Positions 1-8,731 of a stretch of 44,133 nt of DNA are shown here, piece by piece. The notes beneath the pieces are model-generated. The model was given only the letters and a program-made list of their open reading frames with translations. It ran no database searches and was not told the DNA's origin. Source of the stretch: Comamonadaceae bacterium (lineage in GTDB: Bacteria; Pseudomonadota; Gammaproteobacteria; Burkholderiales; Burkholderiaceae_C); NCBI GenBank assembly GCA_947373605.1, contig CANBYM010000013.1:1-44133 (forward strand), given 5' to 3'. How positions within the stretch are numbered: the first letter of the stretch is position 1; each line of letters begins with the position of its first letter. The position numbers were made by a program, and so were the translations under genes.

Positions 1-1
1 G

Positions 2-58
2 TTTGGTTATGACACCGCGAACTACACCAGCAACGTTTCAACGCAACTGAGGCCATAG
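2..58 (+). CDS. C-terminal end of an unidentified protein (partial)
   Basis: One frame is open from the window edge to a TAG and reads FGYDTANYTSNVSTQLRP. It is followed by a good intrinsic terminator, which fits the end of a gene. The fragment has 18 residues, too few to name a family. The other two + frames also stop soon, so the reading frame is a guess based on the position of the terminator. Confidence 0.35.
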   Translation, partial: FGYDTANYTSNVSTQLRP

Positions 59-100
59 TTCGCGCGCCCGGTGGCGCAAGTGAACTACTGAATTCTCAAA

Positions 101-128
101 AGCGCGGCACATACCCGCGCTTTTTTTT
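101..128 (+). terminator. Rho-independent terminator upstream of thrS
   Basis: A perfect 7-bp stem (AGCGCGG / CCGCGCT) with a 7-nt loop is followed directly by eight T. It separates the partial upstream gene from thrS, so thrS probably has its own promoter in or just after this region or depends on read-through. Confidence 0.8.
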
Positions 129-151
129 CGACTCTTACAACTGCAGAAAAC

Positions 152-2089
152 ATGATTCAAATTACGCTTCCCGATGGTTCTCAACGTGAATTTCCCGGCC
201 CCGTGACCGTGGCTGAAGTGGCTGCGTCCATCGGCTCGGGGCTGGCCAAGGCCGCCTTGGCCGGCAAAGTGCGATCGAGTGATGCGACGGTCGATGCTGC
301 GAAGGTCGTGGATACCAGTTTCCTGATGTCGTCGAACAGCGCACTCTCGATCATTACGGCCAAAGATGCCGATGGCCTTGAGGTCATCCGTCACAGCACC
401 GCTCACTTGTTGGCCTACGCCGTAAAAGAGCTTTTTCCGGACGCGCAAGTCACCATTGGTCCTGTGATTGAACATGGGTTTTTCTACGACTTTTCCTATA
501 AGCGTCCGTTTACACCCGAAGATATGGCGGCCATCGAAAAAAAGATGACCGAACTTGCCAACAAAGATGAAGCGGTAGTCCGCCGTGTGTTGCCGCGCGA
601 TGAGGCGGTGGCCTATTTCAAGGGCATGGGGGAGCATTACAAAGCAGAAATCATTGCAAGTATCCCCAGCAATGAAGATGTGTCCCTGTACCGCGAGGGC
701 AAGTTCGAAGATTTGTGCCGCGGCCCGCATGTCCCCAGCACGGGCAAGCTGAAGCATTTCAAGCTGATGAAGCTCGCCGGAGCATACTGGCGCGGTGACC
801 ACAAGAACGAAATGCTGCAACGCATTTACGGCACGGTTTGGGCGACCAAGGATGAACTGCAACAGCACCTGACCATGCTGGAAGAGGCCGAAAAGCGTGA
901 TCACCGAAAACTAGGTAAAGAACTGGACTTGTTCCATATCGACGATCACGCCCCAGGACTGGTGTTCTGGCACCCCAAGGGCTGGACACTGTGGCAAGGT
1001 GTGGAACAGTATATGCGACAGGTCTATCGCGAGAATGGCTATCAAGAAGTCAAAGGGCCGCAAATCATCGACAAGAGTTTGTGGGAAAAGACCGGTCACT
1101 GGGACAAATACCGCGAAAACATGTTCATTACAGAGTCAGAAAAGCGCGAATACGCTTTGAAGCCAATGAACTGCCCCGGCCATATTTTGATATTTAAGCA
1201 GGGTATAAAAAGTTACCGAGATTTGCCTTTGCGATACGGTGAGTTTGGCAATTGCCACCGCAATGAACCGTCCGGCGGCCTGCATGGCATCATGCGTGTA
1301 CGCGGATTTACACAAGATGATGGCCACATTTTTTGCACTGAAGAGCAGATTTTGAAGGAGTGCGTGGACTACACCGCCTTGCTGCAAAAGGTGTACACGG
1401 ACTTTGGATTCAAGAACATTATTTACAAGGTGGCCACGCGTCCGGAGAAGCGTATTGGTACGGATGAGAGTTGGGACAAGGCAGAGCATGCGCTGATGGA
1501 AAGCCTTCGCGCATCAGGCTGTGAGTTCGAAATTGCACCGGGTGATGGAGCCTTTTACGGCCCCAAAATTGAATACACGCTCAAAGACGCCATTGGCCGT
1601 CAATGGCAATGTGGCACGATGCAAGTGGACTTTTTTATGACCGAGCGCCTCGACGCCGAATATGTGGGCGAAGATGGTGCCCGCCATCGGCCTGTCATGC
1701 TGCACCGAGCGATTGTTGGAAGTCTTGAACGTTTTATTGGAATTCTTATTGAAGAATCTGCCGGCGCGCTGCCAGCATGGCTTGCTCCAGTTCAAATTGC
1801 GGTCCTCAACATTACTGATGCACAGGCCGATTACGCCCGTTCCGTGGCTAAAAGGCTGCAAAATCAAGGGCTTAGGGTCAATTTAGATCTGCGCAATGAG
1901 AAAATTACCTATAAAATACGAGAGCACTCGATGCAGAAGCTGCCGTATCTGATTGTTATTGGTGACAAGGAAATGGCAGCTGACGCTCTAGCAGTGCGCG
2001 CCCGGGGTGGCCAAGACCTCGGTGCAATGTCTCTTGAAGCCTTTGTGCAAAAAATCACGAGCGATATTGCTAACAAGTCGGCAATTTGA
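152..2089 (+). CDS. thrS: Threonine--tRNA ligase
   Basis: Charges tRNA-Thr with threonine in the cytoplasm. The 645 residues match the usual length (E. coli about 642). An N-terminal TGS domain ([14 protein letters not shown], roughly residues 1-60) is followed by the editing domain with the HSTAH metal-type motif near residue 86. The class II catalytic core carries the zinc ligands in MNCPGH, in the DDGHIF segment and in MLHRAIVGS, and the C-terminal anticodon-binding domain begins around PVQIAVLNI. The ATG at 152 begins the conserved [10 protein letters not shown]; the ribosome site before it is weak. It is the first gene of the translation cluster thrS-infC-rpmI-rplT-pheST. I saw no obvious tRNA-like autoregulatory operator of the E. 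coli kind, but the leader is short. Confidence 0.98.
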   Translation: MIQITLPDGSQREFPGPVTVAEVAASIGSGLAKAALAGKVRSSDATVDAAKVVDTSFLMSSNSALSIITAKDADGLEVIRHSTAHLLAYAVKELFPDAQVTIGPVIEHGFFYDFSYKRPFTPEDMAAIEKKMTELANKDEAVVRRVLPRDEAVAYFKGMGEHYKAEIIASIPSNEDVSLYREGKFEDLCRGPHVPSTGKLKHFKLMKLAGAYWRGDHKNEMLQRIYGTVWATKDELQQHLTMLEEAEKRDHRKLGKELDLFHIDDHAPGLVFWHPKGWTLWQGVEQYMRQVYRENGYQEVKGPQIIDKSLWEKTGHWDKYRENMFITESEKREYALKPMNCPGHILIFKQGIKSYRDLPLRYGEFGNCHRNEPSGGLHGIMRVRGFTQDDGHIFCTEEQILKECVDYTALLQKVYTDFGFKNIIYKVATRPEKRIGTDESWDKAEHALMESLRASGCEFEIAPGDGAFYGPKIEYTLKDAIGRQWQCGTMQVDFFMTERLDAEYVGEDGARHRPVMLHRAIVGSLERFIGILIEESAGALPAWLAPVQIAVLNITDAQADYARSVAKRLQNQGLRVNLDLRNEKITYKIREHSMQKLPYLIVIGDKEMAADALAVRARGGQDLGAMSLEAFVQKITSDIANKSAI

Positions 2090-2090
2090 G

Positions 2091-2110
2091 AATCCGCTTT
2101 GCGGGTTTTT
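2091..2110 (+). terminator. Weak terminator or attenuator between thrS and infC
   Basis: AATCCGC-TTT-GCGGGTT forms a 7-bp stem with one G-U pair and ends in a short T run. It starts 2 nt after the thrS stop codon. It would partly terminate thrS transcription and let infC-rpmI-rplT be expressed at their own level. Confidence 0.5.
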
Positions 2111-2164
2111 AAGGCGTCAACGTCGGAAGCGCGCAGTGTCAGACAGATTTTTTGCAGTTAAACG

Positions 2165-2181
2165 GCCACGGTTTGCGTGGC
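2165..2181 (+). promoter_or_regulatory. Hairpin in the infC leader
   Basis: GCCACG-GTTTG-CGTGGC forms a perfect 6-bp stem that ends 9 nt before the infC ribosome-binding site (GAGGGA, 2191-2196). It is not followed by a clean T run, so a role near translation initiation is more likely than termination. The function is inferred. Confidence 0.4.
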
Positions 2182-2203
2182 AGATTTTGTGAGGGAATGA
2201 ACC

Positions 2204-2791
2204 ATCGCTACTGAATTTCGTGACCGCCGTCAGCGTGAAGAACGTAAACACCGTTTGAACCGGGAAATCATGGCTCCTGAGGTGCGCCTTACAGGGCCAG
2301 ACAATGAGCCACTTGGTGTTGTGAGCCTGATGGAAGCCCTGCGTCAAGCGGGTGAGCTTGATGTTGATTTGGTTGAAATTGCTGCCACTGCCAATCCACC
2401 GGTTTGCCGGTTGATGGACTACGGCAAATTTAAATACCAAGAGCAAAAGAAAGCTGCGGAAGCGAAGGCCAAGCAAACGGTCATTGAAATTAAAGAAATC
2501 AAGTTCCGCCCAGGTACAGATGATGGTGACTACAACATCAAGATGCGCAATATCAAGCGTTTCTTGGCCGAAGGCGACAAGTGCAAGATCACTTTGCGTT
2601 TTCGGGGTCGTGAAATCACCCACCAGGAAATTGGTCTGGCCATGTTGCAGCGTATGCGCGACGAGTTGGGTGACACGATCCTCGTAGAGCAGTTTCCCAA
2701 GTTGGAAGGCCGCCAAATGATCATGATGATCGCGCCAGGGCGTAAAAAGCCGGCAGCTGCGGCCAAGCCTGCAGCAGAAGTGGTTAGCTAA
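2204..2791 (+). CDS. infC: Translation initiation factor IF-3, AUC start codon
   Basis: IF-3 binds the 30S subunit, prevents premature 50S joining and checks the start codon. The ORF track opens at a TTG (2255), but the conserved N-terminus runs further upstream: ATC-GCT-ACT-GAA-TTT-CGT gives (M)[21 protein letters not shown]. An in-frame TGA sits at 2198-2200, two codons before the ATC, and no ATG, GTG or TTG lies between it and the conserved region. GAGGGA at 2191-2196 is correctly spaced from the ATC at 2204. The product is 195 residues, with the N-domain ([15 protein letters not shown]), a Lys/Ala-rich linker and the C-domain ([24 protein letters not shown]). A non-AUG infC start is known from E. 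coli (AUU), where IF-3 represses its own translation; the same control is likely here. Confidence 0.96.
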   Translation: MATEFRDRRQREERKHRLNREIMAPEVRLTGPDNEPLGVVSLMEALRQAGELDVDLVEIAATANPPVCRLMDYGKFKYQEQKKAAEAKAKQTVIEIKEIKFRPGTDDGDYNIKMRNIKRFLAEGDKCKITLRFRGREITHQEIGLAMLQRMRDELGDTILVEQFPKLEGRQMIMMIAPGRKKPAAAAKPAAEVVS

Positions 2792-2831
2792 TTAGTTGCG
2801 GCCGGTCTGGTCACCGGTCGTGGCGAATGTG

Positions 2832-2847
2832 GAGAGCCTTAACGCTC
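2832..2847 (+). promoter_or_regulatory. Small hairpin in the infC-rpmI spacer
   Basis: The 165-nt spacer between infC and rpmI contains AGAGC-CTTAAC-GCTCT, a perfect 5-bp inverted repeat, preceded by a GC-rich self-complementary stretch (GCCGGTCTGGTCACCGGTC). In E. coli ribosomal protein L20 represses rpmI-rplT through structures in this spacer. A similar role here is only inference from position. Confidence 0.35.
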
Positions 2848-2956
2848 TTCATGAAAGTGGTGAGTTTAAGTACTTGCCACAAAAGTGGCTCGGGGCCAAC
2901 AAGGCTGGAAATTGTTTCCAGACGCCTCACGAGCACAAAGTAAAAGGAGCATTTTC

Positions 2957-3160
2957 ATGCCCAAGATGAAGACCAAGAGCGCGGCGAAGAAACGCTTCCG
3001 CGTACGTCCAGGTGGAACCGTTAAACGCGGTCAAGCCTTCAAGCGTCATATTTTGACCAAGAAGACCACCAAAAATAAACGCCACTTGCGCGGTTCCACT
3101 GGAGTTCATGAGACCAATATGGGTCACATGGCACAGATGCTGCCAGGCCGTGGTATTTAA
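2957..3160 (+). CDS. rpmI: Ribosomal protein bL35
   Basis: Structural protein of the 50S subunit, 67 residues, very basic ([20 protein letters not shown]). The track start at 2885 is too early. The ATG at 2957 begins the conserved [14 protein letters not shown] and is preceded by AAAGGAGC about 7 nt upstream. It lies between infC and rplT in the usual order, with 25 nt to rplT, so the two are translated from one message. Confidence 0.98.
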   Translation: MPKMKTKSAAKKRFRVRPGGTVKRGQAFKRHILTKKTTKNKRHLRGSTGVHETNMGHMAQMLPGRGI

Positions 3161-3185
3161 TTAACGACGAACAAGGAGTAATCAA

Positions 3186-3545
3186 ATGCCTCGCGTCAAA
3201 CGTGGTGTAACGGCTCGCGCCCGCCACAAAAAAGTTCTCGCCCTCGCTAAGGGTTTTCGCGGTCGCCGCGGTAATGTCTTCCGTATCGCTAAAGAGGCGG
3301 TAATGAAGGCCGGGCAATATGCCTACCGTGACCGTCGTACCAAAAAGCGTGTATTCCGCCAGTTGTGGATTGCCCGTATCAATGCTGCTGCACGCCAATG
3401 TGGCATGACATACAGCCAGTTCGCCAATGGCCTGAAAAAAGCCAATATTGAGATCGACCGCAAAGTCTTGAGCGACATTGCTATCCATGACATGGCGGCA
3501 TTTGCCGGCATCGTGGCGCAGGTCAAGGCCAAACTGGCTGCTTGA
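3186..3545 (+). CDS. rplT: Ribosomal protein bL20
   Basis: Binds 23S rRNA early in 50S assembly and in E. coli also represses its own operon. The 119-residue length is normal, with the conserved start [18 protein letters not shown] and the RNA-binding basic N-terminal half ([11 protein letters not shown]). A strong ribosome site (AAGGAG) sits 8 nt before the ATG. It is co-transcribed with rpmI and followed by a large hairpin before pheS. Confidence 0.98.
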   Translation: MPRVKRGVTARARHKKVLALAKGFRGRRGNVFRIAKEAVMKAGQYAYRDRRTKKRVFRQLWIARINAAARQCGMTYSQFANGLKKANIEIDRKVLSDIAIHDMAAFAGIVAQVKAKLAA

Positions 3546-3590
3546 TCTCCGGCCGGACGCTAATGCTGAATTAGCGCTTGGCGCATCGGA

Positions 3591-3628
3591 AAAAAGGGCT
3601 AGGGCTTCCACAAGCGCTAGCCCTTTTT
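3591..3628 (+). terminator. Long hairpin between rplT and pheS (terminator/attenuator)
   Basis: A perfect 12-bp outer stem (AAAAAGGGCTAG / CTAGCCCTTTTT), one G-G mismatch, a 4-bp inner stem (GCTT / AAGC) and a CCAC loop. Because the arms begin with A5 and end with T5, it can act as a terminator on either strand. It is 27 nt upstream of pheS. I saw no Phe-rich leader peptide before it, unlike the E. coli pheL system, so it is probably a partial terminator that sets pheST level relative to the ribosomal genes. Confidence 0.75.
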
Positions 3629-3655
3629 CATTTGAACTCCCTAAACCCGAATCGC

Positions 3656-4726
3656 ATGACCGACCTGAATGACCTTGTAGCCACTGCCAAAGCCACTTTT
3701 GCCGATGCACTGACACCCGCCGATCTCGAAAATGCCAAAGCGTTTTTTCTGGGCAAGTCAGGCAGGGTCACAGAGCTAATGAAGGGAATGGCCACGCTGA
3801 CGGTTGAAGAGAAGAAATCACTGGGGGCATCCATCAATGTCGTCAAGCAAGCGATCGAACTTGCACTCAACAACCGCAGGCACGAGCTTGCAGACGCTGA
3901 AATGCTCGGCCAGTTGCAGGCTGAGGCATTGGACGTTAGTCTTCTCGGACGCCGACGGGGGCAGGGTGGATTACACCCAGTGTCTATCACTTTGGAACGT
4001 ATCGAGGCCATTTTTGGTTCTATGGGTTTTGACGTTGCACAGGGGCCTGAGATTGAGTCCGATTGGTTTAACTTCACCGCTTTGAATACTCCGGAAGACC
4101 ATCCCGCCCGCTCCATGCACGACACGTTTTACGTGGAAGGTGGTTCCGCCTCTGCACCGAATCTTTTGCGCACCCACACCAGTCCGATGCAAATCCGTCA
4201 CGCCGTTCAACACGTCAAGGCACATCGCCTTGCTGCCGGTGTATCTGAGGCAGGATTGTTTGCCGGTGATATGCCTGAGATTCGTGTGATTGCTCCCGGG
4301 CGCACTTACCGTGTAGATAGTGACGCCACGCACTCGCCCATGTTTCACCAATGTGAGGGGCTATGGGTTGGCGAGAACGTGAGTTTTAAAGATCTCAAGT
4401 TTGTCTTTACCGACTTCTGCCGTACATTTTTCGAAAGTGATGATTTGGTCCTTCGCTTTCGGCCTAGTTTCTTCCCGTTCACGGAGCCTAGCGCGGAAAT
4501 TGATATCCAGTTTCAGAGCGGTCCATTGGCGGGGCGATGGTTGGAGGTCGCCGGCTCCGGGCAAGTGCATCCGAATGTGATTCGCAATATGGGTCTTGAT
4601 CCCGAGAAATTCATTGGATTTGCATTCGGGATGGGGCCAGACCGGCTCACTATGCTCCGCTATGGTGTGAACGATTTACGCCTGTTTTTCGATGGTGATG
4701 TGCGATTCCTAGCGCAGTTTCAATAA
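3656..4726 (+). CDS. pheS: Phenylalanine--tRNA ligase, alpha subunit
   Basis: Catalytic subunit of the alpha2-beta2 enzyme that charges tRNA-Phe. The track start (TTG 3578) lies inside the upstream hairpin region. The ATG at 3656 starts [18 protein letters not shown], giving 356 residues, a normal length. The N-terminal coiled coil (residues about 1-90) is followed by the class II core: [19 protein letters not shown], then ARSMHDTFY, and motif 3 [14 protein letters not shown] near the end. pheT begins 27 nt downstream. Confidence 0.97.
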   Translation: MTDLNDLVATAKATFADALTPADLENAKAFFLGKSGRVTELMKGMATLTVEEKKSLGASINVVKQAIELALNNRRHELADAEMLGQLQAEALDVSLLGRRRGQGGLHPVSITLERIEAIFGSMGFDVAQGPEIESDWFNFTALNTPEDHPARSMHDTFYVEGGSASAPNLLRTHTSPMQIRHAVQHVKAHRLAAGVSEAGLFAGDMPEIRVIAPGRTYRVDSDATHSPMFHQCEGLWVGENVSFKDLKFVFTDFCRTFFESDDLVLRFRPSFFPFTEPSAEIDIQFQSGPLAGRWLEVAGSGQVHPNVIRNMGLDPEKFIGFAFGMGPDRLTMLRYGVNDLRLFFDGDVRFLAQFQ

Positions 4727-4753
4727 GACTTAACCAATAACGACAGTCACATC

Positions 4754-7189
4754 ATGCAATTTCCAGAATCCTGGCTACGTACGTTTTGCAATCCTCCCAT
4801 TTCCACTGCTCAGCTGGCTGATGCCCTGACAATGGCCGGGCTCGAAGTGGAAGAACTCCAACCGGTTGCACCTCCATTTTCAAAAATAGTTGTCGGTGAA
4901 ATTAAAGAGGCGCTGCAGCATCCCAACGCAGATCGCTTGCGCGTTTGCAAGGTCGATGTAGGGGCCGCCGCATTGCTGAACATTGTCTGCGGTGCACCGA
5001 ATGCACGCGTTGGCATACGCATACCTTGCGCACTTGTGGGAGCCGAGTTGCCGCCCGGTGATGATGGAAAGCCATTCCTGATTAAAGTGGGCAAGTTGCG
5101 CGGCGTTGAGAGTGAAGGCATGCTTTGCTCCGCCCGTGAGCTCAAACTGTCAGATGACCATGGTGGCTTGCTGGAGCTGCACGGCGATGCACCGCTTGGT
5201 CAAAATGTGCGTGAGTATTTAAATCTGGACGACACGCTTTTTACATTGAAACTCACGCCCAACTTGGCGCATTGTCTGAGTGTTTATGGCGTTGCCCGCG
5301 AAGTTGCTGCCTTGACCGGATCACCATTGACCACACCGCAATTTCCGGCGGTTGCTGAAACAAACGCGCAGAAGGTTGAGGTGAAAATCAGCGCTACTGA
5401 TTTGTGCGGTCGCTTTTCCGGGCGCGTGATTTCGCAAATCAATGCAAAGGCAAAAACACCCCAATGGATGGTTGACCGTTTGGCACGCTGCGGTCAGCGC
5501 AGTGTGACCGCGCTGGTCGACATTTCCAACTACGTTATGTTTGAGTTGGGGCGTCCCACCCACATCTTTGACTTGGACAAAATTCATGGCGGTTTGGATG
5601 TGCGTTGGGGACGGTCCGGCGAGCAATTGAAATTGCTCAATGGAAGCACAGTAACCCTCGACGGAAAGGTGGGGGTAATTGCCGACAACGTGTGCGTAGA
5701 GTCCTTGGCCGGGATCATGGGTGGTGACTCTACTGCAGTGTCCGATGACACGCAGAACATTTATGTGGAGGCGGCGTTCTGGTGGCCTAAAGCTATTGCC
5801 GGGCGTTCGCGGAGATTCAATTTTTCAACAGATGCAGGGCACCGATTTGAACGTGGTGTTGATCCGTTAAATACGGTAGAACACTTGGAGAGAATCAGCC
5901 AACTTATTCTCGAAATCTGCGGAACGGATCAAACAACTTGTGGTCCCATGGATGATCAGCAGCCCAATATGCCGAGCAATGCATCGGTAAATCTGCGAGT
6001 TGCCCGTGCCGCCAAAATTATCGGGATGCCGTTGTCGCAGCAACAGTGCGTTGAAGCATTGCAGCGGCTTGGCTTGCCCCTCACGCAATCTGATGGCGTA
6101 ATTACGGTGGAACCACCAAGCTACCGCTTTGACCTGCAAATTGAAGAAGACTTGATCGAAGAAGTAGTACGGATGATTGGCTATAACAATCTTCCGGAAA
6201 CCCCGCCGAACGCGCCAATAACCGCAAAAATCCGGCCCGAGTCGCAGCGCAGTTCATTTGGTGTACGCCATGCTTTAGCGGCAATGGGATACCAGGAGAC
6301 CATCAACTTCAGCTTTGTAGAGGAGCGCTGGGAACTGGAGCTTGCGGGTAACCCCAATCCGATCAAGCTGCTCAATCCTATTGCCAGCCAAATGAGTGTG
6401 ATGCGTTCGTCGCTCTTGGGCTCGCTGATTCAGGTCTTGAAGTTCAACATGGCACGCAAAGCCGGACGAGTGCGCGTGTTTGAAATTGGACGTGTTTTTT
6501 TACGTGATGCCTCGGTTAAAAGCACCGACACGACGGTGGAAGGCTTTGATCAGCCGATGCGTATTGCCGGCTTGGTCTCGGGTAGCACTGCAACTCTGCA
6601 ATGGGGCGTTAAGGACCTGCAGGCTGATTTTTTTGATGCCAAGGGTGATGTCGAGGAATTGCTCGCACCGTTGGACGCGAAATTTGAGCCCGCTGAACAT
6701 CCTGCGATGCACCCCGGCCGTTGCGCCAAGGTGGTTTTGAACGACAAAGTAATTGGTTATGTGGGAGAACTGCATCCCAAATGGCGCCAGGGCTACGAAT
6801 TGGCCGTGGCTCCAATCTTGTTTGAGCTTGATATGGATGCGGTTTTGCGGCGCAATGTTCCTGTATTTGAGCCTGTAGCAAAGTTTCAGTCGGTCCAGCG
6901 TGACATTGCAGTTGTAGTTTCTGACGCGGTGACTCATGCTGCATTAATGAATGCTATTTGGGCGGCGCCGACCGCCGGCTTGTTGCGTGATGCCAATTTG
7001 TTTGACGTTTATCGCCCCAAAGTCACCAAAGATGTGCAAACTGCTCAAGGTACACAGGACCGTAGTATGGCTGTTCGACTTACCCTGAACAGCAATGAAG
7101 CCACGCTGACCGAAGAGCAGATTGAAGCCGCGGTCAAGGCAGTTGTCAAACAGCTTTCCGATTCGGTTCACGCGCGTCAACGTGTTTGA
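4754..7189 (+). CDS. pheT: Phenylalanine--tRNA ligase, beta subunit
   Basis: Partner of PheS; binds tRNA-Phe and carries the editing site. The 811 residues are in the normal range. Domains in order: N-terminal segment MQFPESWLRTF; an EMAP/tRNA-binding domain (KIVVGEIKEALQHPNADRLRVCKVDVG, about 40-150); the B3/B4 editing region (GRPTHIFDLDKIHG, STDAGHRFERGVDP); a B5 region; a catalytic-like core; and the FDX-ACB anticodon-binding domain at the C-terminus (FEPVAKFQSVQRDIAVVV). ihfA follows after 31 nt, as in E. coli. Confidence 0.97.
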   Translation: MQFPESWLRTFCNPPISTAQLADALTMAGLEVEELQPVAPPFSKIVVGEIKEALQHPNADRLRVCKVDVGAAALLNIVCGAPNARVGIRIPCALVGAELPPGDDGKPFLIKVGKLRGVESEGMLCSARELKLSDDHGGLLELHGDAPLGQNVREYLNLDDTLFTLKLTPNLAHCLSVYGVAREVAALTGSPLTTPQFPAVAETNAQKVEVKISATDLCGRFSGRVISQINAKAKTPQWMVDRLARCGQRSVTALVDISNYVMFELGRPTHIFDLDKIHGGLDVRWGRSGEQLKLLNGSTVTLDGKVGVIADNVCVESLAGIMGGDSTAVSDDTQNIYVEAAFWWPKAIAGRSRRFNFSTDAGHRFERGVDPLNTVEHLERISQLILEICGTDQTTCGPMDDQQPNMPSNASVNLRVARAAKIIGMPLSQQQCVEALQRLGLPLTQSDGVITVEPPSYRFDLQIEEDLIEEVVRMIGYNNLPETPPNAPITAKIRPESQRSSFGVRHALAAMGYQETINFSFVEERWELELAGNPNPIKLLNPIASQMSVMRSSLLGSLIQVLKFNMARKAGRVRVFEIGRVFLRDASVKSTDTTVEGFDQPMRIAGLVSGSTATLQWGVKDLQADFFDAKGDVEELLAPLDAKFEPAEHPAMHPGRCAKVVLNDKVIGYVGELHPKWRQGYELAVAPILFELDMDAVLRRNVPVFEPVAKFQSVQRDIAVVVSDAVTHAALMNAIWAAPTAGLLRDANLFDVYRPKVTKDVQTAQGTQDRSMAVRLTLNSNEATLTEEQIEAAVKAVVKQLSDSVHARQRV

Positions 7190-7220
7190 GGTTGGTTTGT
7201 CCAATCAGAAGTGAGGTGAT

Positions 7221-7556
7221 ATGGATTTTTCAGTTGAAAGTCTTGAAACTCCAGCGCTTACCAAGGCGCAGTTGGCTGATTTGCTGTTCGAGCAAATCGG
7301 CCTGAATAAACGTGAGTCAAAAGACATGATTGATGCCTTCTTCGATCTGATTGCAACAAGCTTGGTGGACGGGACCGACGTGAAAATATCCGGTTTTGGA
7401 AATTTTCAAATCCGTACCAAGGCGCCCCGTCCTGGGCGCAATCCCCGCACCGGTGAAGCCATTCCGATTCAAGCTCGTCGGGTTGTGACATTCCACGCTA
7501 GCCATAAGCTCAAAGAGCAGATTCAAGAAGACACTAAGGTTACGGCGTCACTTTAA
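7221..7556 (+). CDS. ihfA: Integration host factor, alpha subunit
   Basis: DNA-bending protein that works as a heterodimer with IhfB in transcription, replication and recombination. It has 111 residues, slightly longer than E. coli IhfA because of a short N-terminal extension (MDFSVESLETPALTKAQLADLL). The DNA-binding arm with the intercalating Pro region is clear: GRNPRTGEAIPIQARRVVTFHASHKLKE. A GAGGTGAT ribosome site precedes the ATG. The pheT-ihfA linkage is conserved in proteobacteria. Confidence 0.97.
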   Translation: MDFSVESLETPALTKAQLADLLFEQIGLNKRESKDMIDAFFDLIATSLVDGTDVKISGFGNFQIRTKAPRPGRNPRTGEAIPIQARRVVTFHASHKLKEQIQEDTKVTASL

Positions 7557-7625
7557 TCCGACAGTAGTCATTTATTTTCGCAGCTCTGTAATTGCCCTTT
7601 GCATACCATTGAATCTTAGAGTAAC

Positions 7626-7647
7626 CTCTACAGTTTCCTCTGTAGAG
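7626..7647. promoter_or_regulatory. 22-bp palindrome just before the merR-family start codon
   Basis: CTCTACAG-TTTCCT-CTGTAGAG is a perfect 8-bp inverted repeat ending 11 nt before the ATG of the regulator gene. It could be an operator bound by the regulator itself, or an RNA hairpin close to the ribosome site. No T run follows, so it is not a terminator. Confidence 0.5.
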
Positions 7648-7658
7648 CATTGATTTCA

Positions 7659-8102
7659 ATGGAGAATACGCTTCCACCGATTCCGGCAAAACGCTACTTC
7701 ACTATCGGTGAGGTGAGTGATTTGTGTGGAGTTAAGCCGCACGTGCTACGGTATTGGGAGCAGGAATTTACGCAGCTGCGGCCTATGAAGCGACGTGGTA
7801 ATCGGCGCTACTACCAGCATCATGAAGTGCTAATGATCCGTCGCATTCGTGATTTGTTGTATGACCAAGGCTTCACCATCAGCGGCGCCCGCAACAAAAT
7901 GCAGGAACTCGTGCAGACAGAACGGGATAAAAAGCGCAACGGTGAGGTCATGCTCGATGGCGTCGATGTGCTTGAGGCCGGTGCTGAAGAGTTAGACGAC
8001 TTTGGGGATAGCATGATGTCTGATCTGATTGAACCTTACTCAGATCAACTAATTCAATTGCGACGGGAACTTGTAGAAATTAGGGAGATGCTCATTCATT
8101 GA
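7659..8102 (+). CDS. MerR-family transcriptional regulator
   Basis: A small DNA-binding regulator of 147 residues. The N-terminal winged helix is typical: YFTIGEVSDLCGVKPHVLRYWEQEF, then LRPMKRRGNRRYYQHHEVLMIRRIRDLLYDQGFTISGARNKM. An acidic C-terminal part follows (VLEAGAEELDDFGDSMMSDLIEPY), and there is no Cys-based metal site. The ligand is unknown; the HTH most resembles the short MerR proteins that sit next to ihfA in many proteobacteria. I prefer the ATG at 7659 over the track TTG at 7650. It probably shares the pheST-ihfA transcript, though the palindrome upstream suggests extra control. Confidence 0.9.
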   Translation: MENTLPPIPAKRYFTIGEVSDLCGVKPHVLRYWEQEFTQLRPMKRRGNRRYYQHHEVLMIRRIRDLLYDQGFTISGARNKMQELVQTERDKKRNGEVMLDGVDVLEAGAEELDDFGDSMMSDLIEPYSDQLIQLRRELVEIREMLIH

Positions 8103-8731
8103 TAACCATGTTGGGTAGAGAAAAGCATTGCAAAGATATCAAAATGATGATTAATTGCAATATTAATTTGCTTGATGTGTGCAATAAATTGCCTGTGATT
8201 TGCGCAATCGCAAATTCAAGAAGAAGGCTTCCGCGATTGGTCTAATCTCCGAGGCGAAGGTCATTTCAGAACTGTGCAGAGGTTCCGAAAGCAAACTCGA
8301 TAGACCTCTTTCACGAAGTTTACAGTTGCAATTTTTAGCGTTTGCCTGTCACAAACCCCGATGCCTCTGAGGTAGGGTAACAAATAAATTGTCATAAATG
8401 CGTCAAAAATAAGTCAAAAACTATAAGTACCATTGAAATTTATGCGGTTTATCAGTAAGCCATTAGGGTGGCGCCGCAGAGAAAACTTCTTTGACGTTCA
8501 GTGTTCATAGATTCAACTTAATGAAGCCGCTAATGTGACAAATGGGATGCAAGTTGAATACATCGACTATTTTTCTAGTCAAAGGCAAGCCAATTTGTGA
8601 AAAGTGGCATTGAAACGGAATATGTGTTGCATCCGCAAGGTTTCTAAATTCAATCCAGCAGGTCAATTTTGGACCATCCGTAGTCCATCAAAATTTACGT
8701 ATTACAAATTTATAACTTTTGAGAGTGTTTG
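8103..8731. other. 629-bp AT-rich region with no gene
   Basis: No ORF on either strand looks like a gene, and I saw no tRNA. The composition is clearly more AT-rich than the flanks. Two weak symmetries are visible: GGATGCAA near 8544 with TTGCATCC near 8626, and TTTTGGAC...GTCCATCAAAA near 8667-8693. It presumably holds the promoter and control region of the downstream UDP-glucose dehydrogenase gene, and may also be the site of an old insertion or deletion. Confidence 0.6.

Noticed and set aside
38-904. 288-residue minus ORF over thrS
   Set aside because: Shadow of thrS; no recognisable domain, no ribosome site.
3546-3655. Phe-rich leader peptide for pheST attenuation
   Set aside because: The spacer has only a 3-codon ATG frame (MLN*) and no Phe run, so a pheL-like leader is not supported.
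8103-8731. Search for a CRISPR array or phage genes in the AT-rich gap
   Set aside because: No regular direct repeats of CRISPR size and no phage-like ORF were found.
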